Below are positions 14,199 through 23,830 of a stretch of DNA of 39,725 nucleotides, one piece after another. The notes below the pieces were generated by a model. That model searched no databases and had not been told where the DNA came from. It saw only the letters and a program-made list of their open reading frames with translations. Within the stretch, counting starts at the first letter, position 1, and each line of letters begins with the position of its first letter. This stretch comes from Acidimicrobiaceae bacterium (GTDB lineage Bacteria > Actinomycetota > Acidimicrobiia > Acidimicrobiales > RAAP-2), in assembly GCA_947456245.1 (NCBI GenBank), contig CANGPS010000013.1:1-39725 (forward strand), in the 5' to 3' direction. The position numbers and the translations under genes are program-made.

Positions 14199-15428
14199 GT
14201 GGACCGCTATCGCAATCGGTTGATCGATCCGCTGCTCGACGAGGTGATGGCAGCCCAGTCAGCCGTGATGCTGGTCGGACCCAGAGCTGCGGGCAAGACG
14301 ACGACCGCGATCCGGCGATCGACGACGGTGGTGCGGCTCGACCGCGCGGCGGAGGCGGGCGCCTTCATCGCTGATCCTGACGCAGCGCTCCGAGGGCTCG
14401 CTGAGCCGGTGCTCATCGATGAGTGGCAGGAGGTGCCCGGCGTGCTCGGCGCAGTGAAGCGAAGCGTGGACGAGGACCCTCGACCTGGGCGCTTCGTGAT
14501 CACCGGTTCGGTGCGAGGTGACCTCTCGGGGGAGACCTGGCCGGGGACCGGTCGAGTGGTGCGGATCACACTGCAGGGGATGTCGATGCGCGAGCAGATC
14601 GGGAGGACTTCGGGATCTGCATTCTTCGATCGCATCGTCGAGGATGCGCCAGTCGAGACCCCCGCTGACCCCCCTGACCTCCGTGGGTACATCGAGTTGG
14701 CGCTCCGAAGCGGATTCCCCTCCGCCCTGAGCCAGGAGCCGACGGCCCGCGAGGGGTGGCTCGAGAGCTACGTGGATCAGCTGATCACCCGCGACGCCGT
14801 GGAGCTCGGGCAGCTTCGTGACCCCGCGAAGCTCCGTCGCTACGTCGATGCGGCGGCGGTCAACGCTGCAGGCTTCGTGTCCGAGCAGACGATCCTGGAT
14901 GCGACGGGGCTCGACCGGAGGACCGCAGGTGCCTACGAGCGTCTGCTGAGCGACCTGTTCGTCCTCGAGGCGATCCCAGCATGGTCGTCGAATCGCCTGC
15001 AGCGTTTGGTACGAGGTCCGAAGCGCTACTTCGTCGACCCTGGTCTTGTCGCAGCGGTCCTGCGGGCAGACGTGGACACGGTCATGCGTGACTCGGATCT
15101 CCTCGGCCGTCTCATCGATACCTTCGTGCTCTCACAGCTCCGGGCTGAACAAGCGGTCACGCGCTGCCGGCCGGTGTTCCACCACCTTCGGGAGCAGCAG
15201 GGTCGCCACGAGATCGATCTCGTTGCTGAGATCCGCGGACGGCGGGTCATCGCCTGCGAGATCAAGGCCAGTGCGTCCCCATCCCGATCTGACGCGCGAC
15301 ACCTGGCCTGGCTCCGCGACAAGATCGACGATCGCTTCGTACTCGGTGTCGTGTTCCACACCGGACCCTCGGTGTTCACGCTCGACGAGCGAATCGTGGC
15401 GGTCCCGATCGCCTCACTCTGGGCCTGA
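14199..15428 (+). CDS. AAA-type ATPase with C-terminal DUF4143 (nuclease-like) domain
   Basis: 409 residues. Walker A is GPRAAGKTT (27-35) and Walker B is PVLIDEWQEVP (D74, E75); a sensor-like FVITGSVRG follows near 99-107. The C-terminal domain (about 190-409) matches DUF4143: a YVDQLITRDAVEL helix, RYFVDPGLVAAVL, and HEIDLVAEIRGRRVIACEIK. In the last, D340, E354 and K356 form a PD-(D/E)xK-like pattern. Such proteins are widespread, patchily distributed and often near mobile or defence genes, and their role is unsettled. The start is GTG 14199, 6 nt after TAGGAT. Three 23-bp repeats sit over the promoter. It is convergent with the SNF2 gene, with 26 bp between the stops. Confidence 0.85.
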   Translation: MDRYRNRLIDPLLDEVMAAQSAVMLVGPRAAGKTTTAIRRSTTVVRLDRAAEAGAFIADPDAALRGLAEPVLIDEWQEVPGVLGAVKRSVDEDPRPGRFVITGSVRGDLSGETWPGTGRVVRITLQGMSMREQIGRTSGSAFFDRIVEDAPVETPADPPDLRGYIELALRSGFPSALSQEPTAREGWLESYVDQLITRDAVELGQLRDPAKLRRYVDAAAVNAAGFVSEQTILDATGLDRRTAGAYERLLSDLFVLEAIPAWSSNRLQRLVRGPKRYFVDPGLVAAVLRADVDTVMRDSDLLGRLIDTFVLSQLRAEQAVTRCRPVFHHLREQQGRHEIDLVAEIRGRRVIACEIKASASPSRSDARHLAWLRDKIDDRFVLGVVFHTGPSVFTLDERIVAVPIASLWA

Positions 15429-15454
15429 ACGCCGAGCCGACGCCAGAGCCGGGC

Positions 15455-18400
15455 TCAGCTGAGCAGCCCTCGGATGTCCGCCGCGCTCAGGCCGCCCTGG
15501 CTGAGCTCACCCGAGTCGATGACGTCGTCGAAGAGCGCCGCCTTCTTGGCCTTCATGGCCATGACCTTCTCCTCGATGGTGTCACGAGCCACGAGCCGGT
15601 AGACCATGACGTTCTTGGTCTGGCCGATCCGGTGCGTGCGGTCGACGGCCTGAGCCTCGGTGGCCGGGTTCCACCAGGGGTCGAGCAGGATGCAGTAGTC
15701 CGCCTCGGTCAGGTTGAGGCCGAACCCACCGGCCTTGAGGCTGATCAAGAACACCGAGGCGTCGCCCTGGCGGAAGCGCTCGATGGCCGCCTGGCGGTCC
15801 TTGGTCTTGCCGTCGAGGTAGGAGACCTCGATCCCGAGGCTGGTCACCATCTCGGCGGCCTTGGTCAGGAAGCGGGTGAACTGGCTGAAGACGAGGACCT
15901 TGTGCCCTTCGGCCACCACGTCGCCCACCATCTCGGCGAGCACCTCGAGCTTGGTCGACGGCACCGCCGCGTGAGCCACGTCGACGAGGCCCACATCGAG
16001 GCTGGCCTGGCGCAGCAGGGTGAGCGACCGGAAGATCTCGAAGCGGTTGGTGTCCATGTCGTCGAGGAGGCCGAGGACCCGGCTGCGCTCGCGCGCGAGG
16101 TAGGTGTCGTAGACCCTGCGGTGCTTGGGCGACAGGTCCACCTCGAGGACCTGCTCGGTCTTGGGTGGCAGCTCGGTGGCCACGAGCTCCTTGGTGCGCC
16201 TGAGCATGAAGGGCCGGATGCGGTTGCGCAGCTCGACGAGCCGCTCGGCGTCTTGGCGCTTCTCGATGGGGCCGGCGAAGTGGGCCTTGAACTTCTCGGT
16301 CGACCCGAGGAGGCCGGGCGCGGCGATGGCGAAGAGCGACCACAGCTCGAGCAGGTTGTTCTCCATCGGCGTGCCGGTGATGGCCACCTTGAACGGCACC
16401 GAGAGCATCCGGGCCCGGCGGCTGGCCTGGGAGGTGTGGTTCTTGACGAACTGCGCCTCGTCGAGGAACAGGCCCGACCAGGCCACGGACTCGTAGGCCT
16501 CGAACTCGCGGCGGAACAGGCCGTAGGAGGTGATCACCACGTCGGCGCCGTCGATCTCCCCGTCGATCTCCACGCCTCGCCGGGCCAGGCCCTCGGAGAT
16601 GGTGGCCACGCGGAGGCCGGGGGCGAACCTGGCCGTCTCCGACGCCCAGTTGCCCACCACGCTGGTGGGCGCCACCACCAGGAAGGGGGGCGCGTCCGGG
16701 TCGGCCTCGTTGACGTGGGCCATGAGGGCGAGGGCCTGGAGGGTCTTGCCGAGGCCCATGTCGTCGGCCAGGATCCCGCCGAGGCCGTGGGCGTGGAGGT
16801 GCGCCAGCCACCGGAAGCCGTCGACCTGGTACGCCCGGAGCGTGGCGTCGATCCCGGCGGGCACCTCGTGGGCGACGGGGCCGTGGGAGCTGAGCAGCTC
16901 GGCCACCGACTCCTGCCAGGCGCTGGCCTGGGCATCGAGGACGCCCAGGGCGGCGATCTCCTCCCACCACCCGGCCTGGAGGCGGCCGACCCGAACCGCA
17001 CCCGACGAGCCCGACCAGAGGGCTCGACCCTCCTCGATCAGGGCGGCGAGCTGGCGTAGCTCGTCGGAGTCGAGGGGGAAGAAGGTCCCCGAGGGCAGGA
17101 CCATGAACTCGTCGCCCTCGGCCAGGGCGATGAAGAGCTCCTTGAAGGCCACGTCCTCGCCGTCGACCGACACGGTCACCCGGAGGTCGAACCAGTCGCC
17201 TCCGTCCTCGCCGCCGAGCGTGACGACGGGAGCGCTCGTGGCCGCCCGGTAGCCGGGCATCTCGCCGAGGTGCTCGATCTCGACACCCTCCATGGCCTCG
17301 AGCAGGGGCAGGACGTCGGTGAGGAAGCCCAGCATGTCGCCGCCGGTGAGCAGGGTGGAGGCGGAGAGCTGTGGGCCGTCGGGGCTGTGGGCCACGAGCT
17401 GCTCGGAGTCGGCGAGGAGGTTGGTGATGCCATCGAGCAGCCGTCCCTCGGCCACCGGGTCGACCGGCTCGCCCGGTGCGCTGTGGAGGGTGCCGGGCTT
17501 GGCCACCCGCGACCCGGGCCGGATCCAGCACCAGGCGAGGTGGAGGTGCTCGCCACCGAGCGGGTCGATGGTCAACAGCAGGTGACGAGAGCGCGGGGCG
17601 GGGAAGTCGACCGAGTCGTCGCCCGACACCAGGCGCAGTCGCTCGGCGAGGTCGGGGGCGTAGCCCTCGAGGAAGCGCTCGGCGTCCTCCTCGGGGATCG
17701 AGACCCTCCCGGCGCGCAGCAGGCCGAGGAGGGCGGGGTCGAGGGAGGTGCCGAGGCGGGCGAGGTGGAGCTCGTCGACCTCGCCGGTGGCGAGGTCCGT
17801 CGCCCACCACGCGATGCCATGGGAGGTCGGGCCGAGCAGGCGGGAGCTGTCGAGGTCCACCTCGACGTCGTCCACCATCACCGAGGGCCACAGCACCAGG
17901 CCGTCGGTCGACCGGCGGACGTCGAGGACCGCCTCGGCGGGGTGCCGGTGGAGGACGACCTCGCGGCTGCCGGAGCGACCCGTCACCAGGGTGACGCCGA
18001 GGTCCTCGGCCTCCTCGAGCAGGTCGAAGACCCGCCGGCTGCGCACGGCGTCGAGCCAGACGGTGTCGTCCGGCCGGTAGTAGGCGTTGGCCTCGTTGAT
18101 CTGGGCGAGCGCTCGGAGCTCCTTGAGGGCGAGGACCTGCGCGTCGACCTGGCCGCCGGCCTGCCAGCCACGGCGCATGCCGTCGAGCGTGCCCCAGGTC
18201 ACCCCCTTGGTGGTCCAGCCGGCGCGCTTGATGCGCCCCTCGTCTCGTCGCACCGGCTGGAGGCGGATCCGGGGCTGGCTGGGCGTCGAGCCCGTGGTGC
18301 GACGATCCCGCTCGAGCACGACGTCGACCTGGAGGCCGAGGCCCTGGACCACGTCGGGCTCGTCGGCCGGAGGCGAGGCGACGGCCCCGTCGAGCAGGGC

Positions 18401-18808
18401 CTCCCACGACGAGCGCTGGGCGGTCCGGCCGCTCGACGTGACGGACGGGACCTGGTCGTCGAGCAGCCGCTGGTGGGCGGCGGCGGCGAGGACCAACGCC
18501 ACCATGTGCTTGCAGCGCTGGCGCACCGGGCACGAGCAGCTCCCGTCGACCGATCGGGCGACGCCCTGCCGGTCCACCAGGATCTCGGCCGAGGTGTCGT
18601 AGACCTCGTCGCGAGAGCCCTGGATGGAGCCCTCGAGGGTGCTCCCGTGCACCGTCCACTCGAGGTCGAGCACCTTGCCCTTCTCGGCGTAGGCCTCGCC
18701 CCGGGCAAAGGTGCGGGCATCGACCGACTGGCGAAGGGCGGCGATGAGCTCGCCCGAGCGGCCCTCGTCCTGCGCCTCGGCCGCCGCCGGCCGCCTACGG
18801 ATGGCCAT
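15455..18808 (-). CDS. SWIM zinc finger-containing SNF2-family helicase/ATPase
   Basis: 1117 residues. The N-terminus carries a SWIM zinc finger (C91, C93, C99, H101 in CSCPVRQRCKH). A long family-specific region follows. The SNF2 ATPase core has GGILADDMGLGKTLQALAL (Walker A, around residue 683), FLDEAQFVKN (the DEAQ box), then helicase lobe two with VLVFSQFTRFL, GGFGLNLTEADYCILLDPWW, the RTHRIGQ arginine-finger motif near 1061, and the family end. SNF2 proteins translocate on double-stranded DNA; bacterial SWIM-SNF2 proteins are found both as housekeeping and defence-linked genes, and no defence partner is next to this one. A -10 TAGACT (18854-18849) lies 40 nt upstream of ATG 18808. Confidence 0.92.
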   Translation of the reverse strand: MAIRRRPAAAEAQDEGRSGELIAALRQSVDARTFARGEAYAEKGKVLDLEWTVHGSTLEGSIQGSRDEVYDTSAEILVDRQGVARSVDGSCSCPVRQRCKHMVALVLAAAAHQRLLDDQVPSVTSSGRTAQRSSWEALLDGAVASPPADEPDVVQGLGLQVDVVLERDRRTTGSTPSQPRIRLQPVRRDEGRIKRAGWTTKGVTWGTLDGMRRGWQAGGQVDAQVLALKELRALAQINEANAYYRPDDTVWLDAVRSRRVFDLLEEAEDLGVTLVTGRSGSREVVLHRHPAEAVLDVRRSTDGLVLWPSVMVDDVEVDLDSSRLLGPTSHGIAWWATDLATGEVDELHLARLGTSLDPALLGLLRAGRVSIPEEDAERFLEGYAPDLAERLRLVSGDDSVDFPAPRSRHLLLTIDPLGGEHLHLAWCWIRPGSRVAKPGTLHSAPGEPVDPVAEGRLLDGITNLLADSEQLVAHSPDGPQLSASTLLTGGDMLGFLTDVLPLLEAMEGVEIEHLGEMPGYRAATSAPVVTLGGEDGGDWFDLRVTVSVDGEDVAFKELFIALAEGDEFMVLPSGTFFPLDSDELRQLAALIEEGRALWSGSSGAVRVGRLQAGWWEEIAALGVLDAQASAWQESVAELLSSHGPVAHEVPAGIDATLRAYQVDGFRWLAHLHAHGLGGILADDMGLGKTLQALALMAHVNEADPDAPPFLVVAPTSVVGNWASETARFAPGLRVATISEGLARRGVEIDGEIDGADVVITSYGLFRREFEAYESVAWSGLFLDEAQFVKNHTSQASRRARMLSVPFKVAITGTPMENNLLELWSLFAIAAPGLLGSTEKFKAHFAGPIEKRQDAERLVELRNRIRPFMLRRTKELVATELPPKTEQVLEVDLSPKHRRVYDTYLARERSRVLGLLDDMDTNRFEIFRSLTLLRQASLDVGLVDVAHAAVPSTKLEVLAEMVGDVVAEGHKVLVFSQFTRFLTKAAEMVTSLGIEVSYLDGKTKDRQAAIERFRQGDASVFLISLKAGGFGLNLTEADYCILLDPWWNPATEAQAVDRTHRIGQTKNVMVYRLVARDTIEEKVMAMKAKKAALFDDVIDSGELSQGGLSAADIRGLLS

Positions 18809-18965
18809 GGACGGATGGGAGGGAGGACGAGCGCATCGGACCTCTCAGTCTACGGACGGCAGTGACAGCCAGGGCCCTCGACCGCGGTGGCGGCCTCCGG
18901 CGTGGGTGCGGCCCGTCCTGGTGGAAGACCTCGCTGAGCGCCTGGCGTCGCTGTCCCTGGTCGGC

Positions 18966-19586
18966 TCAGGGCGCGGGCTGTGGCGGGGCGTCGAGGATGA
19001 GGTCGACGAGGGCCAAGAACGCCGCGTCGGCGGACTGGGCCAGGCCATCCGGGTCCTGGGCCACCTGTCGGATCTCGGGGATGGCGATCTGCCGGTAGCG
19101 CCGGGCTCCCTGCCGCCAGCCGTCTCGGGCCCGGGCCGCGTCGTACTGGCTCCCCCCGACCACGAGCAGCTCGAGCATCTGGAACCGCTGCACGAGGTCG
19201 TCCCCGGTGAACCCGAGCTCGATCAGCGCTCCGGCCACGAGCTCCTCGGCCAGGGTGGACGAGCCGTGGATGTCGGTGACCGAGAACATTCGCTGGGCGA
19301 GGTCCGGGTGCTCGATCACCATCGATCGCGAGTAGCGGGCCAGCGAGACGATCAGGGCTCGGGGGCCCCCGCCGAGGTCGAGCTCGAGGGCGCCCCGGGC
19401 GAGGAGGCGCCAGTAGAGGTTGAGCAGCAGGGCGTCCTTGCCCTCGAAGACCCGATAGAGCGCAGGGGCGGCGATCCCGAGGTCGGCGGTGAGCCGGGCC
19501 ACGGTGACGGCGTCGATCCCCTCAGCTTGGTACACGGCCTCTGCGGCATCGAGGTAGGAGTCGATGAGCTGGAGGCGGTCGGTCAT
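18966..19586 (-). CDS. TetR/AcrR-family transcriptional repressor
   Basis: 206 residues. The N-terminal helix-turn-helix is typical: AAEAVYQAEGIDAVTVARLT, ADLGIAAPALYRVFEGKDAL. The remaining 150 residues form the helical ligand-binding and dimerisation domain. The effector is unknown. It is divergent from the 13-domain FN3 protein gene. In that gap a 14-bp palindrome (19719-19732) lies on the FN3 gene's -10, making this regulator the obvious candidate to bind it. The start is ATG 19586; TAGGCT lies 9 nt upstream, slightly further than in the leaderless genes. Confidence 0.85.
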   Translation of the reverse strand: MTDRLQLIDSYLDAAEAVYQAEGIDAVTVARLTADLGIAAPALYRVFEGKDALLLNLYWRLLARGALELDLGGGPRALIVSLARYSRSMVIEHPDLAQRMFSVTDIHGSSTLAEELVAGALIELGFTGDDLVQRFQMLELLVVGGSQYDAARARDGWRQGARRYRQIAIPEIRQVAQDPDGLAQSADAAFLALVDLILDAPPQPAP

Positions 19587-19699
19587 CGTGGGCTCAGCCT
19601 AGGTGGCGGTGGGTGGTGCGGCCGCCTCGAGCTCCATGGACCCTTACCTCCGTTGGTGGCCGACGCGTGGCGGCCGAGGTGAGGTGGGATGAGATGAGG

Positions 19700-19734
19700 A
19701 AGACGTTGCATACCTATTAGTAAGACGTTACTGT
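19700..19734 (+). promoter_or_regulatory. Canonical promoter of the FN3 protein gene with overlapping TetR-like palindrome
   Basis: TTGCAT (-35, 19706-19711), a 17-bp spacer and TACTGT (-10, 19729-19734) form a standard housekeeping promoter. A perfect inverted repeat AGTAA-GACG-TTACT (19719-19732) covers the -10. AAGACGTT also occurs twice (19700-19707 and 19722-19729), 22 bp apart. The leader to the start codon is about 55-65 nt. TetR binding is inferred. Confidence 0.55.
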
Positions 19735-19794
19735 CCACTGCTGCAGCCTGCGGGCCGCACCGCTCCCGGTGCTCCCCGCCCGAGCGAGGATCAG

Positions 19795-22700
19795 GTGACG
19801 GCAATGGCACAGCAAAGCGATGATGTTCGGCCGGTGAGCCGGTCCGGCGCCCTCTCGGGGCTTCGAGGTGCTGTGCGCAGGACCCTGGCCATGGTGGTCC
19901 CGATCGCCATGGCCTCGTCGGCCGTGGTGGTCCTCGGACCGGTCTCGGAGGCCGGGGCGATTACCTTCTCGAAGCCCGCCGCGCCGGCGCTGACCCAGGT
20001 CACCGCCGGACACGGGACCCTGACGGCGACCTGGACCGCGTCGGCATCGGGATCACCGACGGGATACACGGTGACGGCAGCCAGCGTCGTCGACGGCTCG
20101 GCCACCTGCACCGTCGGCACGGTGTCAGGCGTCACCATCGGCACGAACCCCTACAGCGGGACGTTGTCCTGCACGATCTCCGGCCTGCTCGACACCATCA
20201 GCTACTCCGTCACCGTCACCGGGACCAACCGTATCGGCACCTCTGACGCGTCGTCGGCGACGTCGAAGGCTCCCGAGGGCAACCCGGACCCGGTGACCGG
20301 CTTCTCGGCCACTCCGGGCGACAGCACGCTGGCCACCTCGTGGACGATGCCGTCGTCGAACGCAGGAGCCGGGGCTGTCACCGTCACCGCCACCCCCGGC
20401 GGCCACCAGTGCACCCCAGCCACAATCGGCGCCACCACCTGCACCGTGACCGGCCTCACCAACGGCACGACCTACTCGCTCAGCGCCGTGGTGTCGTACA
20501 CGGCCAACAGCACCACCTACTCGTCGAGCGCAGCCACGGCCTCCTCCATGCCGAGCACCGTCCCGGGCCCACCGACCAACGTCTCGGTGACCACCGGGAA
20601 CGGCTTCCTCGATGTCTCGTGGAACCCGCCTGCCTCCGATGGCGGACGGCCGATCATCTCCTACACGGTGACGGCGGGCAACGAGCCCCTCGACGACTGG
20701 GGCACGTGCGAGTACACCGTGGATTCGCCCGAGTCGGACAGCTGCACCGTCACGGGGCTGACCAACGGCGTCACCTACGACGTGTCCGTCGTGGCGACGA
20801 ACGCCAACGGGTACGGCCTGTCCTCGACGAGCGGCTCGGGGATGCCACTGTCCGCACCGAGGTCGCCCCAGCTCGGCGCGCAGATCCAGCCGACCAGCGC
20901 CACGATCATGGTCGGCGCTCCCCAGCTCGGTGACTCGCCGGTGGACTCCTACACACTGACCGCCTCTCCGGGCGACGAGACCTGCACGCTCGCCGACATC
21001 GGCGCCGGGGCGCTGCGCTGCACGCTGACCGGACTGACCATGGGGACCACCTACACCGTCAGCGTGGCGGGGACCAACGCCAAGGGGACCACCACAGCGA
21101 CCATGCAGATCACCCCCACGGACCACCTCGGGGCGGCCACCAACGTCTCGGTCGTCGAGGGCGACTCCGAGCTCACGATCAACTGGCAGGCTCCTGCGCC
21201 CAACCCGGGGGTCCACGACGGTCCCTACCGGGCAGTGGTCAGCGAGTTCGGCCAGCCCGTCGACGGGTGCGACGTCCACGCGCAGATCCACACGTGCACG
21301 ATCTCCCAGCTGGACAACGGCCACACCTATGACGTGCAGGTGTTCCTCAACACGATCGGCTTCGGTCCGACGAATGGGTCGGTGATCGTGCAGGGAACCC
21401 CGCACGTGCCGCTCACGGTGCCGAGCGCGCCGACCAACGCCTATGCCTCGCGCGGCGACGGCCTGGTGACCGTGAGCTGGAACCCGCCCTACACCAATGG
21501 CGGGTCGACGATCACGAGCTACACCGCCACCTCGTCGCCTGGCGGGTTCACGTGCACCTACACCGTCAGGTCGCCCGAGATCGACGAGTGCGACGTGACC
21601 GGTCTCACCCCCGGCACGGACTACACCTTCAGCGTCACCGCCACCAACGCCATCGGTACGAGCCTGGCCTCGGCGAGCTCGGCCAGCGTCACGGCGGCCG
21701 TCCACCCGACGGCGAGCGGGATCTCGGTGACGGCGGTGGCCGGCAACGCCAGCGCTGTCGTCTCGTGGTCCGCCGTCGAGGGCAACTTCGGAGTCCCTCT
21801 GTGGGGCTTCGGCTACAGCGTCACGTCCTCGCCGGGCGGGTACGGCTGCTTCGAGACCGTCGGGTTGGAGCGGCACTGCATCGTGACCGGACTGACCAAT
21901 GGGACGGCCTACACCTTCACGGTCAAGGCCGTGAACATCTTCGGCTTCGGTCCGGCCTCCGACGCCTCCTCGCCCGTGACTCCGGCCACCACGCCCGGGG
22001 TCCCGGCGAGCATCAGCGCCGTCGCCGGCGATGCCCAGGCCACCGTCTCGTGGACGGCACCGAGCAGCGACGGCGGCTCGCCGATCACCGGCTACACCGT
22101 CTCCACGTCGGTCGGCTCCCACACCTGCTCTTGGACGTCCGGTCCGCTGACGTGCACCGTGACAGGTCTGACCAACGGCACGAGGTACATCTTCAAGGTC
22201 CGCGCCACCAACGCCCTCGGGACTGGCTTCTACTCGGACTGGCCCAACTCGGCGACCCCGGCCACCACGCCCGGGGTCCCGGCGAGCATCAGCGCCGTCG
22301 CCGGCGACGCCCAGGCCACCGTCTCGTGGACGGCTCCGGCCTCGAACGGCGGCTCGTCCATCACCGGCTACACCGTGACGTCGAGCCCGGGCGACAGGAC
22401 GTGCAGCTGGTCGACCGGCGCCCTCAGCTGCGTCGTGACCGGCCTGACCAACGGCACGTCCTACACCTTCACGGTCCGAGCCACGAACGCGGCGGGGACT
22501 GGCTCGGCGACGGACGCATCGTCAGCCGTGACGCCGACCGGAGCGGCCACCGAGCCGTCGGCCCCGAACGCCGTCGAGGCCACCGCCGGCGATGCGCAGG
22601 CCACCGTCTCGTGGTCCGCCCCGACCTCCGATGGGGGGTCGGCCATCACGTCGTACACCGTCACCTCGAGCCCTGACGCCCTCACCTGCACCTCGTCCAC

Positions 22701-23733
22701 CACCTCGTGCACGGTCACGGGCCTGACCAACGGCACGGCGTACACCTTCACCGTGACGGCAACAAACGCCATCGGCGACTCGACGGCCTCGAGCCCGTCG
22801 AGCGCGGTCACCCCGACGGCCACCTCGACCCCGACGGTGCCCGGCGCCCCGACCGACGCCTCGGCGGCGGCCGGCGACTCCCAGGCCACGGTGAGCTGGA
22901 ACTCGCCGCTCGACGACGGTGGCTCGGCGATCACGAGCTACACCGTGACCGCCTCGCCCGACGGCGCCACCTGCACCTCGACGGTCACCGTTCCCGAGGA
23001 CGACACCTGCACGGTCACCGGACTGACCAACGGCACGGCGTACACCTTCACCGTGACGGCGACCAACGCCATCGGCGACTCGACGGCCTCGAGCCCGTCG
23101 AGCGCGGTCACCCCGTCCGCCACCTCGACCCCGACGGCACCGGGCGCGCCGACGGACGTCATGGCGACGGCCGGCGACGGCAAGGTCACGGTGAGCTGGA
23201 ACTCGCCCGTCGACGACGGCGGCTCGGCGATCACCGCCTACACCGCAACGGCGTCGCCCGGCGGAGCCACCTGCTCGTACACGGTGGCGCAGCCCGAGAC
23301 CGACACCTGCTCGATCACCGGCCTGACCAACGGCACGGCGTACACGGTCACCGTGACGGCGACCAACGCCGTCGGTGACTCGAGCCCGTCGAGCCCGTCG
23401 AGCACGGCGACCCCGTCGGCTGCCGGCGGATCGAACGCCCCATTCCTCAAGCCGCTGGTCGCCCAGCCCGGGGCCTTGAAGGTCAAGTGGGCGGCACCGA
23501 CCATCCTGCTCGGCAGGGTCTTCAAGTACGTCGCCACCGCCGTGGACGCCCAGGGCGTCCCAGTCGGCACCTGCAAGGCTGCGGGCTCGGCCCGCACGTG
23601 CCGGATCCACGGGCTCACCAGCGGCACGGCCTACACCGTCTCGGTGATCGCCAAGGAGTCCGTGGGGCCCCGCAGGCACCGGACGACCCTCCTCTCGGAC
23701 CGTTCGAACGAGGAGGGCGCGACCACGCGCTGA
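19795..23733 (+). CDS. Secreted protein of 13 fibronectin type III repeats
   Basis: 1312 residues. A signal peptide (positively charged RGAVRRT, then MVVPIAMASSAVVVLGPVSE, with cleavage near EAGA) precedes 13 tandem FN3 domains of about 90-100 residues. They are recognised by repeated SW(N/T)(P/A)P near each domain start and TGLTNGT-Y-F-V-ATN near each end. Most domains carry a Cys pair, likely a disulfide. No LPXTG anchor, C-terminal membrane helix or catalytic domain is present, so surface retention, if any, is by another route. The start may be GTG 19795 or ATG 19804; both have a purine-rich site (GAGGA or AGGTGA). Domains 8-9 and 10-12 are almost identical at DNA level, showing recent internal duplication. 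It is probably an adhesin or matrix protein. Confidence 0.88.
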   Translation: MTAMAQQSDDVRPVSRSGALSGLRGAVRRTLAMVVPIAMASSAVVVLGPVSEAGAITFSKPAAPALTQVTAGHGTLTATWTASASGSPTGYTVTAASVVDGSATCTVGTVSGVTIGTNPYSGTLSCTISGLLDTISYSVTVTGTNRIGTSDASSATSKAPEGNPDPVTGFSATPGDSTLATSWTMPSSNAGAGAVTVTATPGGHQCTPATIGATTCTVTGLTNGTTYSLSAVVSYTANSTTYSSSAATASSMPSTVPGPPTNVSVTTGNGFLDVSWNPPASDGGRPIISYTVTAGNEPLDDWGTCEYTVDSPESDSCTVTGLTNGVTYDVSVVATNANGYGLSSTSGSGMPLSAPRSPQLGAQIQPTSATIMVGAPQLGDSPVDSYTLTASPGDETCTLADIGAGALRCTLTGLTMGTTYTVSVAGTNAKGTTTATMQITPTDHLGAATNVSVVEGDSELTINWQAPAPNPGVHDGPYRAVVSEFGQPVDGCDVHAQIHTCTISQLDNGHTYDVQVFLNTIGFGPTNGSVIVQGTPHVPLTVPSAPTNAYASRGDGLVTVSWNPPYTNGGSTITSYTATSSPGGFTCTYTVRSPEIDECDVTGLTPGTDYTFSVTATNAIGTSLASASSASVTAAVHPTASGISVTAVAGNASAVVSWSAVEGNFGVPLWGFGYSVTSSPGGYGCFETVGLERHCIVTGLTNGTAYTFTVKAVNIFGFGPASDASSPVTPATTPGVPASISAVAGDAQATVSWTAPSSDGGSPITGYTVSTSVGSHTCSWTSGPLTCTVTGLTNGTRYIFKVRATNALGTGFYSDWPNSATPATTPGVPASISAVAGDAQATVSWTAPASNGGSSITGYTVTSSPGDRTCSWSTGALSCVVTGLTNGTSYTFTVRATNAAGTGSATDASSAVTPTGAATEPSAPNAVEATAGDAQATVSWSAPTSDGGSAITSYTVTSSPDALTCTSSTTSCTVTGLTNGTAYTFTVTATNAIGDSTASSPSSAVTPTATSTPTVPGAPTDASAAAGDSQATVSWNSPLDDGGSAITSYTVTASPDGATCTSTVTVPEDDTCTVTGLTNGTAYTFTVTATNAIGDSTASSPSSAVTPSATSTPTAPGAPTDVMATAGDGKVTVSWNSPVDDGGSAITAYTATASPGGATCSYTVAQPETDTCSITGLTNGTAYTVTVTATNAVGDSSPSSPSSTATPSAAGGSNAPFLKPLVAQPGALKVKWAAPTILLGRVFKYVATAVDAQGVPVGTCKAAGSARTCRIHGLTSGTAYTVSVIAKESVGPRRHRTTLLSDRSNEEGATTR
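21982..23400 (+). repeat. Near-identical internal repeats in the FN3 gene
   Basis: A 77-bp segment at 21982-22058 recurs at 22258-22334 with one mismatch (period 276 bp). Further on, the segment around 22741-22820 recurs around 23041-23120 and more loosely around 23341-23400, with an exact 300-bp period. The periods are whole numbers of codons, so the frame is kept and the domain number can vary by recombination. Confidence 0.8.
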
Positions 23734-23830
23734 GCCACCGCTGCTCCCGGTGAGCGATGGCCCTGGGCGCGATGTGGCAACCTACGGCCACCGTCGCCCG
23801 AGCGGGCGGCCGCGAAGGAGACCAGCACGC

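Noticed and set aside
15453-15464. 12-bp palindrome GCTCAGCTGAGC between the convergent ATPase and SNF2 genes
   Set aside because: It covers the SNF2 stop codon; the stem is short and no U-tract follows on either strand, so a bidirectional terminator is not supported.
15632-18865. Long plus-strand frames (475 and 531 codons)
   Set aside because: Antisense to the SNF2 helicase, whose motifs are complete on the minus strand; the plus frames show no domain.
20125-22122. 665-codon minus-strand frame with GR-rich repeats
   Set aside because: A shadow of the FN3 repeat gene; its apparent periodicity comes from the FN3 repeats.
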